A stretch of DNA of 13,097 bases from NCBI GenBank assembly GCA_018903185.1, contig JAHIQV010000356.1, forward strand, positions 1 to 13,097, given 5' to 3'. The notes below the pieces were generated by a model. The model was not told the origin of the DNA and did not search any database. It saw only the letters and a list, made by a program, of their open reading frames with translations. This DNA is from Gammaproteobacteria bacterium (GTDB taxonomy: Bacteria; Pseudomonadota; Gammaproteobacteria; Burkholderiales; Burkholderiaceae_C). Positions 1-6,869 of this stretch are shown in pieces; the first letter of the stretch is position 1; each line of letters opens with the position of its first letter. The position numbers and the translations under genes were made by a program.

Positions 1-1644
1 CTCAAGGCCGCCAAGATGCCCGCCGAGGCGCGCAAGAAGGCCGACGCCGAGTTCAAGAAGCTCAAGCTGATGTCGCCCATGTCTGCCGAGGCCACCGTGG
101 TACGCAACTACATCGATGCCCTGGTGGCCCTGCCCTGGAGCAAGAAGACCAAGATCAAGCACGATCTGGCACACGCCGAAGCCGTACTCAACGAAGACCA
201 TTACGGTCTCGACAAGGTCAAGGACCGCATCCTCGAATACCTTGCGGTCCAGCAGCGCGTGGACAAGGTCAAGGCGCCGATCCTGTGCCTGGTCGGCCCA
301 CCCGGTGTGGGCAAGACCTCGCTCGGCCAGTCGGTGGCCAAGGCCACGGGCCGCAAGTATGTTCGCATGGCCTTGGGAGGCATGCGCGACGAGGCAGAAA
401 TCCGCGGTCACCGCCGCACCTACATCGGCGCCATGCCGGGCAAGGTGCTGCAAAGCCTCTCGAAGATCGGCACGCGCAACCCGTTGTTCCTGCTCGATGA
501 GATCGACAAGCTGGGCACCGATTTCCGCGGGGATCCGTCGAGCGCCTTGCTGGAGGTGCTGGATCCGGAGCAGAACCACACCTTTGGTGACCACTACGTC
601 GAGGTCGATTTCGACCTGTCCGACGTGATGTTCGTCGCCACCTCGAACTCGATGAACATCCCGCCAGCCCTGCTGGACCGGATGGAAGTGATCCGCCTCT
701 CGGGTTACACCGAAGAGGAGAAGACCAATATCGCGATCCGCTACCTGTTGCCGAAACAGCTGAAGAACAACGGCATCCGCGAAGGCGAGATGGAGGTGAA
801 GGACGACGCGGTGCGCGACATCGTGCGCTACTACACCCGCGAAGCCGGTGTGCGTTCGCTGGAGCGTGAACTCTCCAAGATCTGTCGCAAGGTGGTCAAG
901 GGCCTGCTGCTCAAGAAGTACACGCCGACCGTGGTGGTCGATGCTGAAAACCTCAGCGAATTCCTGGGTGTGCGCAAGTACAACTACGGGCGCGCCGAAG
1001 CGCAGAACCAGGTTGGCCAGGTGGTGGGTCTGGCCTGGACCGAGGTGGGTGGCGATCTGCTGACCATCGAAGTGGCGATCATGCCCGGCAAGGGCGTGAT
1101 CACGCGGACCGGGTCTCTGGGTGACGTGATGAAGGAGTCGGTGGAAGCGGCTCGCACGGTGGTGCGCAGCCGTGCCCGGTCACTCGGCATCAAGGACGAA
1201 CAGTTCGACAAGCGCGACATCCACATCCACGTGCCCGATGGCGCCACGCCCAAGGATGGACCGAGCGCCGGTGCGGCCATGACCACGGCGCTGGTGTCCT
1301 CGCTCACGGGCATCCCGGTGCGGGCCGACGTGGCCATGACCGGAGAGATCACCTTGCGTGGTGAAGTCACCGCGATTGGTGGCTTGAAGGAAAAGCTCCT
1401 GGCGGCTTTGCGTGGCGGCATCAAGACCGTCATCATTCCCGAAGAAAACGTGAAGGATCTGGCCGAGATTCCCGACAATGTGAAGCAGGGTCTGGAGATC
1501 GTACCGGTCAAATGGATCGACAAGGTGCTGGCCATTGCGCTGGAGCGCCAGCCGGTTCCGCTGACCGACGAAGAGGTCGCTGCGCAGGTGGCCGCAGCGT
1601 CCGTGCGCCCGGCGGCACCCGCACCCGATGCTGTGAAACATTGA
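1..1644 (+). CDS. lon: ATP-dependent protease Lon (5' end outside window)
   Basis: Lon is a cytoplasmic homo-oligomeric AAA+ serine protease that degrades misfolded and regulatory proteins. The frame is open from base 1, so the gene starts before the window; 547 codons are present and, against about 780-810 residues for the family, roughly the N-terminal third is missing. The Met codon at 16 is internal. Visible in order, in window codon numbers: end of the helical N-domain; Walker [10 protein letters not shown] at 99-107; Walker [10 protein letters not shown] at 162-170; and the C-terminal protease domain with the Ser-Lys dyad. The catalytic Ser is in DGPSAG at codon 422 and the Lys in GGLKEK at codon 465. 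The 43-residue spacing equals that of E. coli S679/K722. All catalytic motifs are intact. A short Ala/Pro-rich tail precedes the stop. No terminator is seen before the tRNA promoter that follows within 20 bp. Confidence 0.98.
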   Translation, partial: LKAAKMPAEARKKADAEFKKLKLMSPMSAEATVVRNYIDALVALPWSKKTKIKHDLAHAEAVLNEDHYGLDKVKDRILEYLAVQQRVDKVKAPILCLVGPPGVGKTSLGQSVAKATGRKYVRMALGGMRDEAEIRGHRRTYIGAMPGKVLQSLSKIGTRNPLFLLDEIDKLGTDFRGDPSSALLEVLDPEQNHTFGDHYVEVDFDLSDVMFVATSNSMNIPPALLDRMEVIRLSGYTEEEKTNIAIRYLLPKQLKNNGIREGEMEVKDDAVRDIVRYYTREAGVRSLERELSKICRKVVKGLLLKKYTPTVVVDAENLSEFLGVRKYNYGRAEAQNQVGQVVGLAWTEVGGDLLTIEVAIMPGKGVITRTGSLGDVMKESVEAARTVVRSRARSLGIKDEQFDKRDIHIHVPDGATPKDGPSAGAAMTTALVSSLTGIPVRADVAMTGEITLRGEVTAIGGLKEKLLAALRGGIKTVIIPEENVKDLAEIPDNVKQGLEIVPVKWIDKVLAIALERQPVPLTDEEVAAQVAAASVRPAAPAPDAVKH

Positions 1645-1664
1645 GTCAAAAAATTTGCGGGGGC

Positions 1665-1694
1665 TTGAAAAGAGGCGTTTTTCTGCGCTAGAAT
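1665..1694 (+). promoter_or_regulatory. Sigma70-type promoter of the tRNA cluster
   Basis: A -35 box TTGAAA (1665-1670) and a -10 box TAGAAT (1689-1694) are separated by 18 bp; each matches five of six consensus bases. Predicted transcription start is near 1701, about 22 nt before the mature end of the first tRNA-Gly. It lies just after the lon stop codon, so the tRNA genes probably do not depend on lon transcription. No experimental support is available here. Confidence 0.7.
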
Positions 1695-1722
1695 TCCAGC
1701 TTCTGACAAACATCAGAAACAT

Positions 1723-1798
<76 letters not shown>

Positions 1799-1803
1799 GT
1801 TTT

Positions 1804-1832
1804 GAAAAAGGGAAGCCGAGCTTCCCTTTTTT
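1804..1832 (+). terminator. Intrinsic terminator after tRNA-Gly copy 1
   Basis: A perfect 7-bp stem GGGAAGC/GCTTCCC (1810-1816 with 1820-1826), loop CGA, is followed by six T (1827-1832) and preceded by five A. It is close in sequence to the hairpin after the second tRNA-Gly. It sits between the first tRNA-Gly and tRNA-Cys, so it should separate them or reduce read-through. Confidence 0.8.
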
Positions 1833-1871
1833 GTCGATTGGGATGAATGGGTTTTCCGATTCATCGCATAG

Positions 1872-1945
1872 GGCGCGATAGCAAATCGGTTATGCAACGG
1901 ATTGCAAATCCGTCTAGCCCGGTTCGACTCCGGGTCGCGCCTCCA
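1872..1945 (+). tRNA. tRNA-Cys(GCA)
   Basis: The 74-nt cloverleaf includes encoded CCA. The acceptor stem is GGCGCGA with TCGCGCC, the anticodon loop TTGCAAA has anticodon GCA at 1904-1906, and the T arm is CCGG-TTCGACT-CCGG. The sequence strongly resembles E. coli tRNA-Cys. No good promoter is visible between the preceding terminator and this gene, so it may be made by read-through and processing from the upstream tRNA promoter. Confidence 0.97.
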
Positions 1946-1968
1946 GTCACTGGTCGGTATCAGGCATT

Positions 1969-2044
<76 letters not shown>

Positions 2045-2049
2045 ACATC

Positions 2050-2080
2050 AAAAAAGGGGAAGCTGTGCTTCCCCTTTTTT
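2050..2080 (+). terminator. Intrinsic terminator after tRNA-Gly copy 2
   Basis: A perfect 8-bp stem GGGGAAGC/GCTTCCCC (2056-2063 with 2067-2074), loop TGT, is followed by T6 (2075-2080) and flanked by an A-rich 5' side. It should end the Cys/Gly transcript before the tRNA-Leu gene. It is one base pair longer than its relative at 1810-1826, with a different loop. Confidence 0.85.
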
Positions 2081-2181
2081 CGTTTCCGCTCTGGGCGATC
2101 GCGGGGCCGTTGCCCGCAGTGTTCGTCAGGCGTCTGTCCATGAGGCGGCGCTGTTGGCGAACCTGCGACAATGACAGGCTG

Positions 2182-2274
2182 GCCTCGATGGTGAAATTGG
2201 TAGACACAGCGGACTTAAAATCCGCCGCTTTCCCGAGAGGGGGCGTACCGGTTCGACCCCGGTTCGAGGCACCA
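2182..2274 (+). tRNA. tRNA-Leu(UAA)
   Basis: This is a class II tRNA of 93 nt with encoded CCA. The acceptor stem is GCCTCGA with TCGAGGC; anticodon stem GCGGA/TCCGC encloses loop CTTAAAA with anticodon TAA at 2216-2218; the T arm is ACCGG-TTCGACC-CCGGT. The long variable arm (2226-2246) folds with a CCC/GGG stem capped by GAGA. The roughly 100 bp between the upstream terminator and this gene show no consensus promoter that I can defend, although a GACAAT at 2167-2172 could serve as a -10 box. Confidence 0.96.
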
Positions 2275-2318
2275 CATCCCCTAGGCTTTTTCCGGTTTCA
2301 CCGGTACAGTGAGTTTTC

Positions 2319-2945
2319 ATGACCCGATACAACGCACCCTTTGAAATCCACGTGCATGGCGATGTGCCGTTGCGCGAGGATGTGGCTTATGGCCAGATTC
2401 AGGATGCGCTCAAGCCACTCTGGCAGTATGCCGGTGCCCGCTCACTGGCGGCAGCGGCCGAGAGCAGCTACGAGGACGAGCCGGGCATCCGCTTTGACGC
2501 CGAAGCTCACGTCTTGCAGATGTGCTGGACGGTGCCGGGCGATGAGGATTTTCGTCAGGTGATCGAAGAAGCCTGCATGGGCCTGAACGACATCGCATCG
2601 GCCGGTGCGCCGCTCGAAGTGTCTTTCTACGACACCGAGTTCGATGAAGAAGACGAGACCTCCGAAGAGGAGGCGCGCGACGACTTCATGATGTGTTTTG
2701 TTGGCCCCACGCCCGCGGCCATCATGCAGGTGCAGCGCGACCTGCTGGTGCAGGATGTGGTGCACATCATGGAGCGGCACTTTGACGCGGCCGAGCTGGG
2801 TGATGTGGTTGGCTCGATCGACAAGCTGTTCTCGCAGCGCTTTGACGCCCTCGTCAACTCCATGCAGCTGGGCCGCCCGCCCCGAGGGCATGGTGGTGGT
2901 TCCTCGGGTCACGGCGGTGGGCGCAAGCCACGCCATTTGCACTGA
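2319..2945 (+). CDS. Conserved hypothetical protein with acidic stretch and Gly/His-rich tail (possibly DUF6806 family)
   Basis: A 208-residue protein whose function I cannot assign. It reads like a Burkholderiales conserved protein that I tentatively recall as DUF6806; this needs a search. No signal peptide, membrane segment or known catalytic motif is visible, so it is probably cytoplasmic. A mixed alpha/beta N-terminal half is followed by a strongly acidic patch (residues 107-122, mostly Glu/Asp). Next come a hydrophobic/helical part with LLVQDVVHIMERHFD, and a basic, Gly/His-rich tail (about 186-208, with repeated GHGGG) that looks disordered and might bind metal or nucleic acid, which is speculation. 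Codon use matches its neighbours. The ATG at 2319 has only a weak GTGAG ribosome site, but no better start exists. The gene begins 44 nt after tRNA-Leu with no terminator between, so co-transcription is possible. Confidence 0.8.
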   Translation: MTRYNAPFEIHVHGDVPLREDVAYGQIQDALKPLWQYAGARSLAAAAESSYEDEPGIRFDAEAHVLQMCWTVPGDEDFRQVIEEACMGLNDIASAGAPLEVSFYDTEFDEEDETSEEEARDDFMMCFVGPTPAAIMQVQRDLLVQDVVHIMERHFDAAELGDVVGSIDKLFSQRFDALVNSMQLGRPPRGHGGGSSGHGGGRKPRHLH

Positions 2946-2965
2946 CACATGCCTGATGGAACGGC

Positions 2966-2988
2966 GGTCTGCGCTGAGCGCAGGCACC
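2966..2988 (+). other. Stem-loop between the hypothetical gene and the transporter gene
   Basis: A perfect 6-bp stem CTGCGC/GCGCAG (2969-2974 with 2978-2983), loop TGA, can be extended by GGT/ACC after a 2-nt bulge. No T-tract follows, so it is not a standard intrinsic terminator. It could be an mRNA 3'-end stabiliser or simply a chance GC-rich palindrome. Confidence 0.35.
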
Positions 2989-3029
2989 GGCCTTGAGTCA
3001 TCGGCGCGGCGTGAATCCGTGAGACCCTG

Positions 3030-4343
3030 ATGGCGCTGTTTTCCACCGAAGCCCTGAACCCCGGCGTGCGCAGGCGCGAGGTGTTCGGCTGGGCCATGTA
3101 CGACTTCGCCAACTCGGGCTACACCACCGTGGTGCTGACGGCGGTGTTTGCGGCCTATTTTGTCGGCGCCGTGGCCGGGGGCGCTGTCTGGGCCACGTTC
3201 GCCTGGACGCTCGCACTCAGCGTGTCGCATGCCATCGTGATGGTGACCATGCCCGCCATGGGGGCCTGGGCTGACCGCTTTGGTGCCAAGAAGCGGCTGC
3301 TGCTGTTCACCACCTTGGGCTGCGTGCTGGCGACGGCCGCACTGGCTTTTGTCGGACCCGGGATGGTGGCACTGGCGGTGCTGTTGATCATTGTTTCCAA
3401 TGTCTGCTTCGCCTGGGGTGAGTCCCTGATTGCCGCGTTCCTGCCCGAACTCGCACGTCCGGCAGCCATGGGCCGGGTCAGCGGCTGGGGCTGGAGCTTT
3501 GGTTACTTCGGCGGCATGCTGGCGCTCGGCCTGAGTCTGGTGTACGTGATCCGGGCTCAAGGGCAGGGGCAGACGGCTGCCCAGTTCGTGCCCGTGACCA
3601 TGTGGATCACCGCTGGGATCTTTGCGCTCGCGGCGCTGGTCACTTTCAAGCTGCTGAAGGAACGGGCCAAACCTCAGGCTCGGTCGGCTGAAGGCGGACT
3701 GAAGGCTTCATTGAGCCGCCTGCATGCGACCTACCGCGACGCCCGGCGCTACCGCGATTTCATGTGGCTGCTGGCCTGCGCGGCGGCGTACCAGGGCGGC
3801 GTGACCGTGACCATCACGCTGGCGGCCATCTACGCCGAACAGGTGATCGGGTTTGTTCAGCAGGAAACCATGGTGCTGATTTTTGTGCTCAACATTGCTG
3901 CGGCATTGGGCGCGTTTGCCTTTGGCTACTGGCAGGACCGGCTGGGCCACAAGCTCGCGCTGGGCATCACCCTGGTCGGCTGGATCGCAACTTGCATCAT
4001 CGCCGCACTCACCACCACCAAAGGGGGCTTCTGGTACGCCGCTGCGATCGCGGGCCTGTGCATGGGTTCCAGCCAGTCGTCCGGTCGCGCCATGGCGGGC
4101 ATGCTGGCGCCCCCGAAGCAGTTGGCTGAGTTCTACGGCCTCTGGACCTTTGCAACTCGGCTGGCGAGCATCATCGGGCCGTTGAGCTATGGGGCCATCA
4201 CCTGGGCCACCGGGGGCAACCAGCGGCTGGCCATTGGGTTCACGGCGCTGCTGTTTTTGCTCGGGCTCGTCTTGCTGTTGCCGGTGAACATGGAGCGGGG
4301 GCGTCGGGCCGCCTTGTCGGGTCCTGGCGTGGCGAGCGGCTGA
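3030..4343 (+). CDS. UMF1-type major facilitator superfamily transporter
   Basis: A 437-residue polytopic inner-membrane protein. The N-terminal segment FGWAMYDFANSGYTTVV is the hallmark of the UMF1 branch of the MFS, related to fungal vacuolar Atg22 effluxers of amino acids; substrates of bacterial members are mostly unknown. Hydrophobic segments alternate with short charged loops, compatible with 12 helices. The inter-helix loop GAWADRFGAKKR matches the MFS loop 2-3 motif, and a second similar loop, GYWQDRLGHK, occurs in the C-terminal half after a central basic linker (about residues 210-240). The length fits the family. The ATG at 3030 follows a weak GTGAGA site by 5 nt and opens directly on the conserved N-terminus. 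The gene stands alone 84 nt after the hypothetical gene and converges with murI, with 32 nt between the two stop codons. Efflux of amino acids or drugs is a guess. Confidence 0.88.
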   Translation: MALFSTEALNPGVRRREVFGWAMYDFANSGYTTVVLTAVFAAYFVGAVAGGAVWATFAWTLALSVSHAIVMVTMPAMGAWADRFGAKKRLLLFTTLGCVLATAALAFVGPGMVALAVLLIIVSNVCFAWGESLIAAFLPELARPAAMGRVSGWGWSFGYFGGMLALGLSLVYVIRAQGQGQTAAQFVPVTMWITAGIFALAALVTFKLLKERAKPQARSAEGGLKASLSRLHATYRDARRYRDFMWLLACAAAYQGGVTVTITLAAIYAEQVIGFVQQETMVLIFVLNIAAALGAFAFGYWQDRLGHKLALGITLVGWIATCIIAALTTTKGGFWYAAAIAGLCMGSSQSSGRAMAGMLAPPKQLAEFYGLWTFATRLASIIGPLSYGAITWATGGNQRLAIGFTALLFLLGLVLLLPVNMERGRRAALSGPGVASG

Positions 4344-4375
4344 AGCCTGCGTCGCGGAGCGGTTTGTGCTCCTGA

Positions 4376-5188
4376 TCAAAAGTCCACATGTATGGCGCCA
4401 ACGGTTGTGCCGAGCCAGCGGGCCGACGCTTGCGCCAGCGGTGTCGGGTCACCTGTGGACAACAGCGTGATGTGCGGCGTGCCGCACACCACTGTGTTGG
4501 CCTCGGGAAGCCCCAGCACCGCCCGCGTGCGGCGTGCCACCGGAGCGCCGGTTTCAACCAGGCGCACGGCAGGCCCAGACAGCGTCTGCAGGATGTCGGC
4601 TGCGAACGGGTAGTGCGTGCAGCCCAGCACCAGGGTGTCCATGGGTGCCGAGGTTTTGGCGCTGGCGCGCAAGGCGTCCAGATAGCGTGCACACAGGGCG
4701 CGTGTCGTGGCTTCGTCGCCGTGCTCGATGGCGTCGACCAGGCCTTCGCAGGCTTGGGTTGTGAAATGCAGCGGGCGGCTGGATTCGGACTCGACACGGG
4801 TGCGCAGGCGGGCGAAGCGCTCACTCTCGACCGTACCGCGCGTGGCGAGCACGCCGATGTGTCCGCTCCGGCTGAGTGCGGCCGCGGGCTTGAGTGCCGG
4901 TTCCACGCCCACGATGGGCCAGTCCGGGTGCTCCTGGCGCAGGGATTCAATGGCCATGGCGGTGGCGGTGTTGCAGGCCACCACCAGCGCGTCGACCGCT
5001 GAGTCCTGGCGCAGGCATTGTGTGATGCGATGCGCGCGCTCGGTCACCTGCGCTGCGCTGCGCCCGCCGTAGGGGGTGTATGCCCCGTCGGCCAGGTACA
5101 CGTAGCGGGCTTCCGGCATTTCGAGCAGCAGGGCGCGCAGCACGCTCAGGCCGCCCAGACCACTGTCAAAAACCCCGATGGTTTTCAA
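4376..5188 (-). CDS. murI: Glutamate racemase (UUG start)
   Basis: MurI converts L-glutamate to D-glutamate for peptidoglycan synthesis in the cytoplasm, using two cysteines as acid/base pair and no cofactor. With a TTG start at 5188-5186 the protein has 270 residues, normal for the family, and begins with the conserved strand KTIGVFDSGLGG. Visible catalytic residues: Asp8, Cys72 in VACNTATA, Cys190 and His192 in LGCTHYPF. The usual Asp-Thr/Ser before the PYG loop is Asp-Gly here (ADGAYTPYG, residues 33-41). The only upstream in-frame ATG (5242) would add 18 unconserved residues encoded inside the fumarase gene, so I reject it. The TTG shares four bases (TTGA) with the stop codon of the upstream class I fumarase gene, which suggests translational coupling; no clear ribosome site is seen. 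Function is secure, the exact start less so. Confidence 0.95.
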   Translation of the reverse strand: MKTIGVFDSGLGGLSVLRALLLEMPEARYVYLADGAYTPYGGRSAAQVTERAHRITQCLRQDSAVDALVVACNTATAMAIESLRQEHPDWPIVGVEPALKPAAALSRSGHIGVLATRGTVESERFARLRTRVESESSRPLHFTTQACEGLVDAIEHGDEATTRALCARYLDALRASAKTSAPMDTLVLGCTHYPFAADILQTLSGPAVRLVETGAPVARRTRAVLGLPEANTVVCGTPHITLLSTGDPTPLAQASARWLGTTVGAIHVDF

Positions 5189-6738
5189 GCGGCGGCCACC
5201 GCGATGCCTTTGAACTCGCCCGAGGCGATGCGCTTGCTCCACTCTGCCGGGCCGGTGATGTGGGCGCTGGTGCCGCCCGCATCCACCGCCACGGTCACGG
5301 GCATGTCGACCACGTCGAACTCGTAGATGGCTTCCATGCCGAGGTCGGCAAAGCCCACGACCTTGGCGGTCTTGATGGCTTTGGAGACGAGGTAGGCGGC
5401 ACCGCCCACGGCCATGAGGTAGGCCGATTTGTGCTTCTTGATGGCTTCGATGGCGACCGGGCCACGTTCGGCCTTGCCGACCATGGCGATCAGGCCGGTT
5501 TGCGCGAGCATCATCTCGGTGAAGCCGTCCATGCGGGTGGCGGTTGTCGGACCGGCGGGGCCGACGGCCTCGCCCTTGACCGGATCGACCGGGCCGACGT
5601 AGTAGATGACGCGGTTGGTGAAGTCCACCGGCAGCTGCTCGCCCTTGGCCAGCATGTCCTGGATGCGCTTGTGCGCGGCGTCGCGGCCGGTCAGCATCTT
5701 GCCGTTGAGCAGCAGGGTGTCGCCGGGCTTCCAGCTCGCCACTTCGGCGGCGGTGAGGGCGTTGAGGTCCACCTTTTTGCTCTTCACGTAGTCGGGCGTC
5801 CAGGCCACGTCGGGCCAGAGGTCCAGGCTCGGCGGGTCGATGTAGACCGGGCCACTGCCATCGAGCACGAAGTGCGCGTGGCGCGTGGCGGCGCAGTTGG
5901 GGATCATGGCCACGGGCTTGCTTGCCGCGTGCGTGGGGTACATCTTGATCTTGACGTCGAGCACGGTGGTGAGGCCACCGAGGCCCTGCGCGCCGATGCC
6001 CAGGGCATTGACCTTGTCAAACAGCTCCAGGCGCATTTCTTCGACCTTGCTGAGCTTTTCGCCCTTGGACGCCTTGGCCTGCAACTCGTACATGTCCAGA
6101 TCGTCCATCAGGCTTTCCTTGGCCATCAGAACGGCTTTTTCAGCAGTGCCGCCGATGCCGATGCCCAGCATGCCCGGCGGGCACCAGCCGGCGCCCATGG
6201 TCGGCACGGTCTTGAGCACCCAGTCGACCACGTTGTCGCCGGGATTGAGCATCACCATCTTGGACTTGTTCTCCGAGCCGCCGCCCTTGGCCGCCACGGT
6301 CACTTCCACCGTGTTGCCGGGCACGATCTCGGTGAAGATCACGGCCGGCGTGTTGTCCTTGGTGTTCTTGCGATCAAACTGCGGGTCGGCCACGACGCTG
6401 GCGCGCAACGTGTTGTCGGGGTGGTTGTAGCCACGGCGCACGCCATCGTTGATGGCGTCATCCAGGCTGCCGCTGAAACCTTCCCAGCGCACGTCCATGC
6501 CCACCTTCAGGAACACGTTGACGATGCCGGTGTCCTGGCAGATCGGACGGTGGCCGGTGGCGCTCATCTTGCTGTTGGTCAGGATCTGCGCGATGGCGTC
6601 CTTGGCGGCGGCGCTCTGCTCGCGTTCGTAGGCGCGGGCCAGGTGGGCGATGTAGTCGGCCGGGTGGTAGTAGCTGATGTACTGCAGGGCGGCAGCAACG
6701 GATTCGATCAGGTCGTTCTGGCGGATGCTCGTGGTCAT
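5185..6738 (-). CDS. Fumarate hydratase, class I (4Fe-4S)
   Basis: A cytoplasmic TCA-cycle enzyme that reversibly hydrates fumarate to L-malate through an oxygen-sensitive 4Fe-4S cluster. The 517-residue protein carries both family parts: N-terminal alpha (about 10-285) and C-terminal beta domain (about 330-510). The probable cluster ligands are Cys67 (ICQDTG), Cys186 (GWCPPG) and Cys282 (PNCAATRH). Their spacings of 119 and 96 nearly equal E. coli FumA (119 and 94). The C-terminal part has the GPTTATRMD motif of class I fumarases and tartrate dehydratases. I chose the ATG at 6738 because MTTSIRQNDL begins the conserved region; an in-frame ATG at 6795 adds 19 unconserved residues. It is the first gene of a unit with murI and diverges from fumC across 131 bp. 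Class I fumarases are the main aerobic, iron-replete form in many bacteria; that role here is inferred. Confidence 0.95.
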   Translation of the reverse strand: MTTSIRQNDLIESVAAALQYISYYHPADYIAHLARAYEREQSAAAKDAIAQILTNSKMSATGHRPICQDTGIVNVFLKVGMDVRWEGFSGSLDDAINDGVRRGYNHPDNTLRASVVADPQFDRKNTKDNTPAVIFTEIVPGNTVEVTVAAKGGGSENKSKMVMLNPGDNVVDWVLKTVPTMGAGWCPPGMLGIGIGGTAEKAVLMAKESLMDDLDMYELQAKASKGEKLSKVEEMRLELFDKVNALGIGAQGLGGLTTVLDVKIKMYPTHAASKPVAMIPNCAATRHAHFVLDGSGPVYIDPPSLDLWPDVAWTPDYVKSKKVDLNALTAAEVASWKPGDTLLLNGKMLTGRDAAHKRIQDMLAKGEQLPVDFTNRVIYYVGPVDPVKGEAVGPAGPTTATRMDGFTEMMLAQTGLIAMVGKAERGPVAIEAIKKHKSAYLMAVGGAAYLVSKAIKTAKVVGFADLGMEAIYEFDVVDMPVTVAVDAGGTSAHITGPAEWSKRIASGEFKGIAVAAA

Positions 6739-6818
6739 GGCGTGGGCTGTGTGATTGACGTGGACAACGGGTGCTGCACTGGTGGCGCGGCGCAAGGTCT
6801 GCTACGGTGGGATCAGCC

Positions 6819-6831
6819 TGCTATTTTGACA
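6819..6831. promoter_or_regulatory. Candidate promoter core between the divergent fumarase genes
   Basis: The only A/T-rich block in the 131-bp fumarase gap. On the + strand it reads TG-C-TATTTT (6819-6827), an extended -10 pattern, giving a start near 6834 and a roughly 36-nt leader for fumC. On the - strand the same block reads TG-T-CAAAAT, a weaker extended -10 for the class I gene. No good -35 box pairs with either, so this is a weak prediction. Confidence 0.3.
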
Positions 6832-6869
6832 GGACTAGCCTTTCACCGGCTGACGACTGGAGGCCCGCC

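Noticed and set aside
2442..3560. 372-codon open frame on the - strand
   Set aside because: It overlaps the hypothetical gene and the transporter in antisense, with shadow-type composition (His, Gln, Gly, Arg).
4356..4372. GGAGC/GCTCC hairpin between the transporter and murI as a terminator
   Set aside because: Only 5 bp with a 7-nt loop and no T-run on either strand.
5186..5242. ATG start for murI at 5242
   Set aside because: It would add 18 basic, unconserved residues inside the fumarase gene; MurI proteins begin at the KTIGVFDSG strand.
6826..6831. Perfect TTGACA as a -35 box for fumC
   Set aside because: The sequence 16-18 bp downstream (around 6848-6855) is GC-rich with no -10-like hexamer, so the match is probably chance.
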